This document shows, piece after piece, positions 6,774 through 13,294 of a stretch of DNA of 20,226 nt; the first letter of the stretch is position 1, and the number at the start of each line of letters is the position of its first letter. The notes beneath the pieces were generated by a model that was not told where the DNA came from, searched no databases, and worked only from the letters and a program-made list of their open reading frames with translations. Source of the DNA: a virus; the IMG/VR virus record IMGVR_UViG_3300025879_000142, positions 1 to 20,226 of that record; one strand, given 5' to 3'. A program made the position numbers and the translations under genes.

Positions 6774-7685
6774 ATGATAGTAAACATAGATGAGCAACTA
6801 CAGAAGATAAAGGACATACGGACAGGTAAGATTAAGGAGGGTTTAAAGTTAGGGATCGAGAGTATAGATGAGTTTCTTAGGTTTAAGCCCTCTAATTTTA
6901 ATGTCATATTAGGACACGCGAATGTGGGTAAGACTACGGTAATTATGTACTTGATGTTATTGTACGCAAGACAACACAATGTGAAGTGGTTGGTGTATAG
7001 TTCAGAGAACGAACCCTACACACTTATACGCAAGTTTATCGAGTTCATAGAAGCCGAGCCTATAAACAGAATAGAGATGGCAACTATAGAGACACATACG
7101 GCATGGATTAACGAGCATTTTAAGTTCATTGACCCTAATGTACTACATTCGTACAAAAGTCTCTTAGAAGTCGCTAATACGGTTCTGAAGCAATGGAAGT
7201 ATAACGGACTATTAATAGATCCGTATAATAGTTTAATGAAAGACAAAGAGTTTACAAGCATGAACGGACACGAGTACGACTACATGGTTACAAGTGAACT
7301 CAGAGTATTTTGTAAAACGAATAGTGTAACTATATGGCTTAACACCCATGCAGCTACAGATGCATTAAGAAAGAAACATAGTCAAAGAGAACAATACGAG
7401 GGGCATCCTATCCCACCAATGGCTTCAGATGTCGAGGGTGGTGGTAAGTTTGTCAATAGAGCAGATGACTTTTGGGTTATACACCGATACATTCAGCATC
7501 CGACAGATTGGATGTATAGTATGATCCATGTACGAAAGGTGAAAGATATAGATAGTGGAGGCAGACCCACACCTATAGATGCACCGATCATGTTAAGAAG
7601 CATAAAGAACAATGTAGGGTTTACAATAGGAGGCAGAAATATTATTGATGTTAAACCTAAAGTAACACAGAACCTACCATTTTGA
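6774..7685 (+). CDS. DnaB-type RecA-fold replicative helicase (helicase domain only)
   Basis: A 303-residue ATPase. The P-loop is G-H-A-N-V-G-K-T-T (residues 47-55), and a Walker B-like strand, G-L-L-I-D-P-Y-N-S-L (145-154), follows. H-x-x-T-D/H-x-R-K-K-type basic residues (about 193-206) and G-G-G-K-F-x-N-R-A-D-D (221-231) match the DnaB/KaiC/RecA-like helicase core. There is no N-terminal DnaB domain or primase, so it is about two thirds of DnaB length. It is expected to unwind phage DNA at the fork. The C-terminal tip, Q-N-L-P-F, resembles that of the SSB-like protein encoded just upstream. Confidence 0.85.
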   Translation: MIVNIDEQLQKIKDIRTGKIKEGLKLGIESIDEFLRFKPSNFNVILGHANVGKTTVIMYLMLLYARQHNVKWLVYSSENEPYTLIRKFIEFIEAEPINRIEMATIETHTAWINEHFKFIDPNVLHSYKSLLEVANTVLKQWKYNGLLIDPYNSLMKDKEFTSMNGHEYDYMVTSELRVFCKTNSVTIWLNTHAATDALRKKHSQREQYEGHPIPPMASDVEGGGKFVNRADDFWVIHRYIQHPTDWMYSMIHVRKVKDIDSGGRPTPIDAPIMLRSIKNNVGFTIGGRNIIDVKPKVTQNLPF

Positions 7686-7876
7686 TACAGATTGAAACAC
7701 CTAACGGAGGGACAAATATTCAACTTATTCCTGTTTATGGATTAAGCGTAGGGATCTTATATTATGATCCTACTCTTGAGCCTAATAGTGATGAGATAGC
7801 AGAAGAGGACTTTTATAGACAGATAACTATTATGTTCTTTTTATTTGCTATTCACATCACATCATGGAGGAATTAG
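7682..7876 (+). CDS. Small conserved phage protein with hydrophobic C-terminus
   Basis: A 64-residue protein that starts with TTG at 7682, overlapping the helicase stop by four bases (TTGA). It has an acidic centre (E-P-N-S-D-E-I-A-E-E-D) and a hydrophobic C-terminus, I-T-I-M-F-F-L-F-A-I-H-I-T, possibly a membrane anchor or a buried strand. I recall similar small proteins in marine flavobacterial phages with the same L-Y-Y-D-P-x-L-E-P and Q-I-T-I-M-F-F patterns. It fills the only gap between helicase and sigma genes and overlaps the latter by 13 bases. Function unknown. Confidence 0.7.
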   Translation: MIQIETPNGGTNIQLIPVYGLSVGILYYDPTLEPNSDEIAEEDFYRQITIMFFLFAIHITSWRN

Positions 7877-8343
7877 AAAAGATTTACCAAAAACATGATG
7901 ATTGGGTAGCTATTGTTATGTCAATGGGTTGTAACAAGGAAACTGCTAAGGATTTAGTTTCTGAGATGTACATAAAGATTCATGTAAAGATTCAAGAGGG
8001 TTTAGATATAATTTATGAGGAAGATGATATTAATTATTATTATATCTTTAAGACTCTTAGATCACTCTTCTTGGATCTAAAGAGGAAAGAAAAGAATGTT
8101 ACTTATGTTGATCCTGATATCTTACTTCGTGTTATCTCGCAAGATGACAATGTTCCCTTTAGAGAGGTTTATGAGAAAATACAGGAGGAATTAGACAATT
8201 TGCATTGGTACGATAGAAGAGTTTACGAGTATATAGATGATGGAGTTAGTATTCAGAAGTTAAGTGATGATACTAATATTAGTTATTGGAGGCTTAGGAA
8301 CACTTATAACAAGGTAAAGAAGAACCTAAAAAACAAGATATGA
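7864..8343 (+). CDS. Sigma-70-like (ECF-type) transcription factor
   Basis: A 159-residue protein with a two-domain ECF sigma layout. Residues about 12-77 resemble region 2: an A-K-D-L-V-S-E-M-Y-I-K-I-H helix (28-40), as in region 2.1/2.2, then Y-Y-I-F-K-T-L-R-S-L-F-L-D-L-K-R-K-E-K (59-77), like the -10-binding helix. Residues about 115-157 resemble region 4: W-Y-D-R-R-V-Y-E-Y-I-D-D-G-V-S-I-Q-K-L-S and a recognition helix near I-S-Y-W-R-L-R-N-T-Y. It would redirect the host RNA polymerase to phage promoters. The ATTCGTTATATA motif found before three gene blocks is a candidate target. A start-to-stop overlap with the next gene shows co-translation. Confidence 0.75.
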   Translation: MEELEKIYQKHDDWVAIVMSMGCNKETAKDLVSEMYIKIHVKIQEGLDIIYEEDDINYYYIFKTLRSLFLDLKRKEKNVTYVDPDILLRVISQDDNVPFREVYEKIQEELDNLHWYDRRVYEYIDDGVSIQKLSDDTNISYWRLRNTYNKVKKNLKNKI

Positions 8344-8540
8344 AACTACTTAGAAAACTTGGATGTATCATAAAGTTAGGAACGATGGTACATGGACTAA
8401 CTGAGATATTGACATTAGGTAATGCCTACAATGTCTCATTATGGATCGCAGGTCTATTTGGTAAAAAAGAGTGCGGTTGTTATCAAAGAGAGTTATTCTT
8501 AAACAGGCTAACTTGTTCTTGCTATGACACCGATGAGTAA
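8340..8540 (+). CDS. Small cysteine-rich protein
   Basis: A 66-residue protein. The N-terminus is basic and hydrophobic (M-K-L-L-R-K-L-G-C-I-I-K), the middle is hydrophobic, and the C-terminus carries K-E-C-G-C-Y-Q-R-E-L-F-L-N-R-L-T-C-S-C: four cysteines in two C-x-C pairs, suggesting a metal site. The C-G-C-x-x-R-x-x-x-L-N-x-L pattern recurs in small phage proteins of unknown role. The gene overlaps the sigma-like gene by four bases (ATGA) and is probably co-expressed with it. Confidence 0.7.
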   Translation: MKLLRKLGCIIKLGTMVHGLTEILTLGNAYNVSLWIAGLFGKKECGCYQRELFLNRLTCSCYDTDE

Positions 8541-8724
8541 AGAGGATTTAGATCTTTGGATTGAAAACAGACCTACAGGAAATGTAGTTACTAATAAGCA
8601 ATTAAGGATTATTTCTGAACTTCATGCAAGATACTTTAAGCACAAGTTTAGTGTGCCTTGTGGATGCAATAAAAAATTAGTGATATCGTGGATAAAAGAT
8701 TTAGATAGAATATATGAGCAATAA
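8533..8724 (+). CDS. Small phage protein with a C-x-C motif
   Basis: A 63-residue protein from the chosen start (66 from the ATG at 8524). It has the pattern L-x-x-I-S-E-L-H-A-R-Y-F-x-H-K and V-P-C-G-C-N-K-K, then a helix with I-S-W-I-K-D-L-D. I recall this as a widespread small phage family of unknown function whose members begin M-S/T-K-E-D. The ATG at 8533 sits within the previous gene's last codons and is preferred because it matches that beginning. It overlaps the next gene by 11 bases. Confidence 0.7.
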   Translation: MSKEDLDLWIENRPTGNVVTNKQLRIISELHARYFKHKFSVPCGCNKKLVISWIKDLDRIYEQ

Positions 8725-9067
8725 TATAACTAAAGCAGCTATACTTGTCCTTAATAACTTTGATGGATGGCAGTTAGATTATAACCCAAGCGATCAATGG
8801 GGGTATGATGCTCATGGATATACACCTAAGAATATACCATGTGTTATTAAGTTTCATTACGACAACCAAGAACCATATATAAGCAAACAGAATTACGACA
8901 AGCTGATGTCGGTACATGATGGAGTTACGATTCTTTATGTTTATGTGAGCAAATCAATTAACTATCTTTTTTGGATTCCGCAGGTAACACCTAAGGAGGA
9001 TGGCGATATGTTATGGCTTGACAAACAAGATGCAAAACTCATAAATTTTGGAGAAAGAATACTTTAA
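8714..9067 (+). CDS. Probable degenerate PD-(D/E)XK-fold protein
   Basis: A 117-residue protein. The run W-G-Y-D-A-H-G-Y-T-P-K-N-I-P-C-V-I-K-F-H (residues 28-47) and the following Y-D-K-L-M and V-T-I-L-Y-V-Y-V resemble a family of small phage nuclease-fold proteins in which D-A-x-G is followed by a strand with E-x-K. Here the E-x-K position appears to read K-F-H, so catalysis may be lost. It lies immediately before the MjaI-like endonuclease gene and overlaps it by 20 bases. It may be a binding or regulatory partner, but both the fold and the role are inference. Confidence 0.55.
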   Translation: MSNNITKAAILVLNNFDGWQLDYNPSDQWGYDAHGYTPKNIPCVIKFHYDNQEPYISKQNYDKLMSVHDGVTILYVYVSKSINYLFWIPQVTPKEDGDMLWLDKQDAKLINFGERIL

Positions 9068-9701
9068 AAACAAAGTCCCTGAGAAGTTATACAAGAACCT
9101 CAACAAGGATAGAAGATTAAACAGATACTTTTCAGCACAGGCAGTAGGCAAGTGTGTTAAGATCTACGATGATTACTATAATTTAGTTACAGGAGATATT
9201 AGCAAGGAGGGGTGGAAAAGGTACTATTATGGTCAGGTAGATCGAGAGGCATTGATTAGTGCTGCTCAGTTTATAAAGTTGAATTACGATACAGATTGGA
9301 AAGAAGCAGCAGAGTATGTTTTCTATAGAACTGTAGGTCAAACATGGAACGGGATGCAGGAAGAGATCAATATCATTCAGCAGTTAGATAAATACTTTCC
9401 ACTAATAGACTTTGAGAAAGCACCCTATGAATTAGATTCTGAGTATTTTACAGATTGGCAGGCATTTTCAGGAGAGGATCTACTCTTTGGAATACAGATT
9501 AAACCTCATACTTACAAATTAATGAATAGTGCGTATCAGGTGAGAGCAAAAGAGAATCATAATGCACAGAAAGAGAAGTACAAAGAGACTTATATGGTAG
9601 GACACTTTATGGTGTACTATAAAGATCATAAGATAGAGGACAAGAAAGACCTATTAAACAGAATAGATACATATTTAGCATATAACATTAGAATCAAATG
9701 A
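9048..9701 (+). CDS. Putative MjaI-like type II restriction endonuclease
   Basis: A 217-residue protein that resembles, from memory, the MjaI restriction endonuclease family (MjaI cuts at CTAG). Visible features are R-T-V-G-Q-T-W-N-G-M-Q-E-E (residues 94-106) and a PD-(D/E)XK-like pair: Asp136 in F-T-D-W, then G-I-Q-I-K-P (148-153) with Lys152. The only available start is TTG at 9048, inside the previous gene; no in-frame ATG occurs before about residue 103. No DNA methyltransferase gene is visible in the window. I found no CTAG by eye in the whole window, which fits a CTAG-cutting enzyme that spares phage DNA. The family call is moderate and specificity is inference. Confidence 0.6.
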   Translation: MEKEYFKNKVPEKLYKNLNKDRRLNRYFSAQAVGKCVKIYDDYYNLVTGDISKEGWKRYYYGQVDREALISAAQFIKLNYDTDWKEAAEYVFYRTVGQTWNGMQEEINIIQQLDKYFPLIDFEKAPYELDSEYFTDWQAFSGEDLLFGIQIKPHTYKLMNSAYQVRAKENHNAQKEKYKETYMVGHFMVYYKDHKIEDKKDLLNRIDTYLAYNIRIK

Positions 9702-9934
9702 GAAGTACAGTAATTCACTACGAGGGAGATGGTAAGAAAGATGTCATTGATATTTGCAAAGACTATGACCTAAACTTCAACAGAGGTAATGTGGTCAAGT
9801 ATGTCATCAGAGCAGGAAGAAAAGAAGATGAGATTAAGGACTTAGAAAAAGCTAAGGACTACATTCAGAGAGAGTTAGACTATCTAAGGTCAAAAAGGGA
9901 TCAAAAGAACATGAGTATAACCTTAGATTATTAA
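9698..9934 (+). CDS. DUF3310 family protein
   Basis: A 78-residue protein with the DUF3310 pattern: H-Y-E-G-D-G near the start, D-V-I-D-I-C-K-D-Y-D-L-N-F-N-R-G-N-V-V-K-Y (residues 15-35), then I-R-A-G-R-K-E-D-E-I-K-D-L-E-K-A-K-D-Y-I. The family is common in the replication or nucleotide-metabolism blocks of many phages; its function is not established. The length is typical. The ATG overlaps the endonuclease stop by four bases. Confidence 0.85.
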   Translation: MRSTVIHYEGDGKKDVIDICKDYDLNFNRGNVVKYVIRAGRKEDEIKDLEKAKDYIQRELDYLRSKRDQKNMSITLDY

Positions 9935-9944
9935 AAATATTTCA

Positions 9945-9952
9945 TATCTTTA
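9945..9952 (+). promoter_or_regulatory. -7 promoter element TATCTTTA
   Basis: TATCTTTA is preceded by an A/T-rich stretch like those at 5361-5373 and 16504-16517. No exact TTTG lies 19 bases upstream (the best partial match is TTAG at 9923-9926), so it may be weaker than the other three. It would start transcription near 9957-9960. Confidence 0.5.
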
Positions 9953-9974
9953 AGGCATGAGGGACTATCAGGAG

Positions 9975-10238
9975 ATGCAATATAATGCAGATATATTAGG
10001 TGCTTTAGATTTAGTAAAGAAGTGGTCAGAGAAGAGTTCAAACGAAGAGATCAAACTCATGACTAAGTTTATACTAAACATAGCATATTTTGTAAATGGA
10101 CTAACTATGGAGCGTAAGGGTTTTGATATGGTCGTGGATGAGCAACACAAGATTGTACGGCAAAGAGATCTAAAGATCCGTGAGTTAGAAGAGAGAATAA
10201 GAGAACTTGAGTTGAATCTAAAAATGGCAGAAGAATGA
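9975..10238 (+). CDS. Helical protein of unknown function
   Basis: An 87-residue protein from the start at 9975. The ATG at 9957 is an alternative but lies on the expected transcription start. The N-terminal two thirds are mixed helical and hydrophobic (F-I-L-N-I-A-Y-F-V-N-G-L). The last 35 residues form a charged coiled coil with L-K-I-R-E-L-E-E-R-I-R-E-L-E-L-N-L. It has no known motif. Its stop overlaps the start of the exonuclease gene by four bases, so the two are probably made together. Confidence 0.7.
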   Translation: MQYNADILGALDLVKKWSEKSSNEEIKLMTKFILNIAYFVNGLTMERKGFDMVVDEQHKIVRQRDLKIRELEERIRELELNLKMAEE

Positions 10239-10960
10239 TTTTATTAGTGGACGCAGATAGCTTGATATGGTCAAGTTGTTACAAGACAAAGCGAGAACCT
10301 GATGAGTCTATATTCTTTGAGAATATCACAGATGCTTATGATAAGTTTGATGAGGTATTCATGAAGATTATAAACGACATAGAGGAGAACCACTACCCTG
10401 TAGATGAGGTAGAGGTCTTTGCTAATAGCAGGGGAAACTTTAGGAAGTACATATACGACAAGTACAAGGCTAACAGGAAAAGGAGAGAGTTACCTCCGTT
10501 GTTACCTTTTATGCAGAAGTATGTAGTAGATACTTACAATGCTACTTATATGTACGGAGTAGAAACAGATGATGTGGTAGCTTCTAAGTGGAAGATTTTA
10601 TCGGAAGAACATGGGAGAGAGAATGTAATGATCGTATCTATTGATAAAGACTATAAGCAGTTCCCTTGTTTGTTGTATAATTACCATTCGAATCATAGGT
10701 GCGTATATGACATCAATGATTGGCAGGCGATGTACAATTTCTATGGGCAAATGATTACAGGAGATACGGCAGACAATGTGAACTTTTGTGTAGGGTATGG
10801 GCAAAGATGGGTAGAGAAGAACCTTAGCACTTGTGAAACACACTTTGAGTTTACTAAGGCGGTGTTTAAATTGTACAAGAATTTATACAAGAGCAAGGCA
10901 AGAGAGAAGTATATTCAATGTTATAACCTTTTAAAACTAAGAGATAATTTGTATGATTGA
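10235..10960 (+). CDS. FEN-type 5'-3' exonuclease
   Basis: A 241-residue nuclease of the PIN/FEN superfamily, expected to remove RNA primers or flaps and resect phage DNA during replication or recombination. Metal-binding acidic residues are in the expected order: L-V-D-A-D (Asp6, Asp8), an arch-like basic segment Y-K-A-N-R-K-R-R-E (77-85), V-E-T-D-D-V-V-A (Glu110, Asp112, Asp113), S-I-D-K-D-Y (Asp137, Asp139) and T-G-D-T-A-D-N (Asp177, Asp180). The length is close to the usual size of stand-alone phage FEN proteins. It overlaps genes on both sides. Confidence 0.88.
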   Translation: MILLVDADSLIWSSCYKTKREPDESIFFENITDAYDKFDEVFMKIINDIEENHYPVDEVEVFANSRGNFRKYIYDKYKANRKRRELPPLLPFMQKYVVDTYNATYMYGVETDDVVASKWKILSEEHGRENVMIVSIDKDYKQFPCLLYNYHSNHRCVYDINDWQAMYNFYGQMITGDTADNVNFCVGYGQRWVEKNLSTCETHFEFTKAVFKLYKNLYKSKAREKYIQCYNLLKLRDNLYD

Positions 10961-11102
10961 AGATGATTTAGTACCTGATTGGCAGAAGGAAAACAGGAAT
11001 TATGTTACAGGATGGTGTATGTGGACAGAGAAAGTATATCAGACTAAGTTGAATAATAACCAAATGAGAAAATATTACGGACAATATGAATACGAAAATT
11101 AA
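10953..11102 (+). CDS. Small protein of 49 residues
   Basis: A short open frame starting at an ATG eight bases before the exonuclease stop and ending 17 bases inside the next gene, filling what would otherwise be a gap in a gapless operon. The protein is polar and aromatic (W-Q-K-E-N, G-W-C-M-W-T-E-K-V-Y-Q, Q-M-R-K-Y-Y-G-Q-Y). It has no recognised motif. Coupling by overlap and the lack of any other content support it as a real gene; function unknown. Confidence 0.6.
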   Translation: MIEDDLVPDWQKENRNYVTGWCMWTEKVYQTKLNNNQMRKYYGQYEYEN

Positions 11103-11541
11103 GAGAAGAGATAAGAAGTTTACAAGAGCATTAGCAGTAGCTAACAAAGTAGTAGAACTAACAGGTCAAGACATATTTAGTAATTCAAGGAAACACGCAG
11201 TTATTGATGCAAGATCCTTGTTAAACTACCTATTGTATAACAATCTTGATTTTACACTACATGAGATCAAGGAGTTTTATGAGAATGAGGGTAAGAGTTA
11301 CGATCATGCTACTGCATTACACTCCCTAAACAACTTTGCAGTTTATAGGAGATCTAACCCTAACATGGATTCATGGTTAGTACAACTTAGTGCAGAATAC
11401 ACTACGGTAAAAGCTAAGATTAATATGTTGGTACAGAACATTATGACACTACAGGAGAACGATGTAGATGTATTGTTAGATATATCAAAGAGGATGTACG
11501 AAAAACACGAATCGTTAGAGTCAGCCAAAATTGTTAAATAA
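11086..11541 (+). CDS. DnaA domain IV-like replication initiator
   Basis: A 151-residue protein with a DnaA C-terminal (domain IV) DNA-binding module. S-R-K-H-A-V-I-D-A-R-S-L-L-N-Y-L-L (residues 34-50) and F-T-L-H-E-I-K-E-F (56-64) are followed by K-S-Y-D-H-A-T-A-L-H-S-L (70-81), the signature helix that reads the DnaA box. There is no AAA+ domain, so it is not a DnaA homologue over its full length. Such proteins in phages probably bind an origin or control replication. The C-terminal half (95-151) is helical and could mediate oligomerisation. It is the last gene before the ATTCGTTATATA motif. Confidence 0.78.
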   Translation: MNTKIKRRDKKFTRALAVANKVVELTGQDIFSNSRKHAVIDARSLLNYLLYNNLDFTLHEIKEFYENEGKSYDHATALHSLNNFAVYRRSNPNMDSWLVQLSAEYTTVKAKINMLVQNIMTLQENDVDVLLDISKRMYEKHESLESAKIVK

Positions 11542-11553
11542 ATTCGTTATATA
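11542..11553 (+). promoter_or_regulatory. ATTCGTTATATA motif before the ParB/PP-loop cassette
   Basis: An exact copy of the 12-base motif at 3307-3318. It ends three bases before the ATG at 11557, the same spacing as the copy at 18131-18142 before the ATG at 18146. If the TATATA part is the -7 element, the transcript would start at or near the ATG, giving a leaderless or nearly leaderless message. Confidence 0.5.
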
Positions 11554-11556
11554 CCT

Positions 11557-12177
11557 ATGAAGCAAAAAGTTACCATTGACAAAATACACAAGAATTCTGA
11601 CAACCCACGAACGATCAAGGGTGTTAAGTTTGAGAAACTTGTACAAAGCATTAAGGAGTTACCTAAGATGCTTGAGAAACGACCTATTGTGGTAGATGAA
11701 AACTATGTGATACAAGGAGGTAACATGAGATACTTAGCTTGTATTGAAGCAGGACTTAAGGAAGTATGGATTGACAACATGGAAGATTGGACTGAAGAGG
11801 AGAAGAGGCAGTTTATCATCAAGGATAATGTTAGCTTTGGGGAATGGGACTTTGATATGCTTACTTCAAGCTACGATGCTTTAGAGTTAGATCAGATGGG
11901 TGTGGATCTTGATCCTAATATGTTCAAGGTCGAGATAGATGAGGAGCAATACGAGCAATCAGTAGATACTAAGTTTAACGACTACACTATATACTTTGCA
12001 AACGAGGAGGAGATGGATATTTGGTACGCATTTTTGAAGAGGTTGAAAAACAAGTTCTCAGATTACGAGAATGTTTCAGAGCGTGTACTAAGATATATTG
12101 CTGAGGTTTATGAGGACAACAATATGCCTGAAAGCAAAATGATACTCAAGTTTATTCAAGGTGATATAGATGGCTAA
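11557..12177 (+). CDS. ParB-like nuclease-fold protein (IbrB-like)
   Basis: A 206-residue protein. Residues about 5-90 form a ParB/Srx-type domain: N-S-D-N-P-R-T-I-K (13-21), R-P-I-V-V-D-E-N-Y-V-I-Q-G-G-N-M-R-Y-L-A (42-61) with the G-G-N-M-R nucleotide or catalytic motif at 54-58, and I-I-K-D-N-V-S-F-G-E-W-D (about 87-98). The C-terminal part is acidic and helical. It overlaps the PP-loop gene by eight bases. ParB-like and PAPS-reductase-like pairs are known as IbrB/IbrA in an E. coli prophage and recur in phages, where the biochemical role is unsettled. It is not a chromosome partition ParB, since no ParA is nearby. Confidence 0.8.
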   Translation: MKQKVTIDKIHKNSDNPRTIKGVKFEKLVQSIKELPKMLEKRPIVVDENYVIQGGNMRYLACIEAGLKEVWIDNMEDWTEEEKRQFIIKDNVSFGEWDFDMLTSSYDALELDQMGVDLDPNMFKVEIDEEQYEQSVDTKFNDYTIYFANEEEMDIWYAFLKRLKNKFSDYENVSERVLRYIAEVYEDNNMPESKMILKFIQGDIDG

Positions 12178-13294
12178 GAAAGAAGATTTAATATACTTAG
12201 ACCAAAATGTCTATGAAGCGGCATTAGAACGCATAGACAGGATCTACAATAGTCATGATGAGGTATGGGTTAGCTTTTCAGGAGGGAAAGATAGTCTTGC
12301 TATGCTCAAACTTGTAGAAGAGTACTTTGATAATGAGGGAATCTCAGATAAGATCAATGTGCTATTTAGAGATGAGGAGATGATTAACTCCTTTGTACGA
12401 GATTTTGTAATGACCTTTAGGGATAACCCACGATACAACTTTAGGTACTATGCTACTCCATTAGAGTCAGAGATATACATCTTAGGAGAGAAGCGTAAGT
12501 ACATACAATGGGATCCAAACAGGGAATGGATCATACCTAAGCCTGAAGGATCTATAACATTGAAGGGTGTTTACAATCAGAACAACTTTGATAAAGTGGT
12601 GTTTGAGAAAACCAACAAGAGGGTATGTACCATGATTGGGATACGAGCATCAGAGAGTCTTATGCGATTTGCAGGTATTACGATGAGTAAGGTATCATAT
12701 CTAACGAAGAACCCTAACCTAAAGAACGGAACACTTGGTAAGCCACTATATGATTGGGAGGAGAAAGATATCTTCAGGTACTTCTACGATAAGAATATCG
12801 AGTATTGTCAGGTTTATGATATGCAGATATTTAACAAGGATAGTCTAAGGGTAGCTACAGTTTTACACGCAGAAGCAGCCAAACAGTTATACAAGGTTAA
12901 GACCATTGACCCAATATTGTACAATCAGATCATGAATGTATTTCCTGAGGTGGAATTACAGGCACGATACTACAAGGATGTGATTAAAGGATCTACAGAG
13001 AAGATTATCTATGAGTTTAAGGAAAAAGCAGGAGGCGATCCATGGGGTGCTATCTTGTTATACATCCAAGAGAAACTTACAGATGAGTATCAATACAAGA
13101 CTGCTATGAATAGGATAGCAAGATGTAGAATCACGAGAAAGAACAGGTGTACCCCTAAAAACCCATTTGGTGGTTACCCTGCATATTACTTGTTTGGTCA
13201 GATCATTAGTGGAGCCTACAAGAGAAACATAATACCAACCCCTGAACAGAAAGATATATACTTTGAGTATGAAAATATGTCCCTTAGAGCATAG
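12170..13294 (+). CDS. PP-loop ATP pyrophosphatase, PAPS reductase-like (IbrA-like)
   Basis: A 374-residue protein of the PAPS reductase / PP-loop superfamily. The ATP-binding PP-loop is S-F-S-G-G-K-D-S-L (residues 35-43). A second conserved stretch, C-T-M-I-G-I-R-A-S-E-S (about 159-169), is typical of the phage and IbrA-type branch. The classic PAPS reductase ending with a C-G-I-H motif is absent. A C-terminal A-R-C-R-I-T-R-K-N-R-C-T-P-K-N-P-F-G-G is present. These proteins adenylate a substrate, in many cases for sulfur transfer; the substrate here is unknown. The neighbours, a ParB-like protein upstream (8-base overlap) and a GNAT enzyme downstream (26-base overlap), argue for one functional unit. 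Confidence 0.83.
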   Translation: MAKKEDLIYLDQNVYEAALERIDRIYNSHDEVWVSFSGGKDSLAMLKLVEEYFDNEGISDKINVLFRDEEMINSFVRDFVMTFRDNPRYNFRYYATPLESEIYILGEKRKYIQWDPNREWIIPKPEGSITLKGVYNQNNFDKVVFEKTNKRVCTMIGIRASESLMRFAGITMSKVSYLTKNPNLKNGTLGKPLYDWEEKDIFRYFYDKNIEYCQVYDMQIFNKDSLRVATVLHAEAAKQLYKVKTIDPILYNQIMNVFPEVELQARYYKDVIKGSTEKIIYEFKEKAGGDPWGAILLYIQEKLTDEYQYKTAMNRIARCRITRKNRCTPKNPFGGYPAYYLFGQIISGAYKRNIIPTPEQKDIYFEYENMSLRA

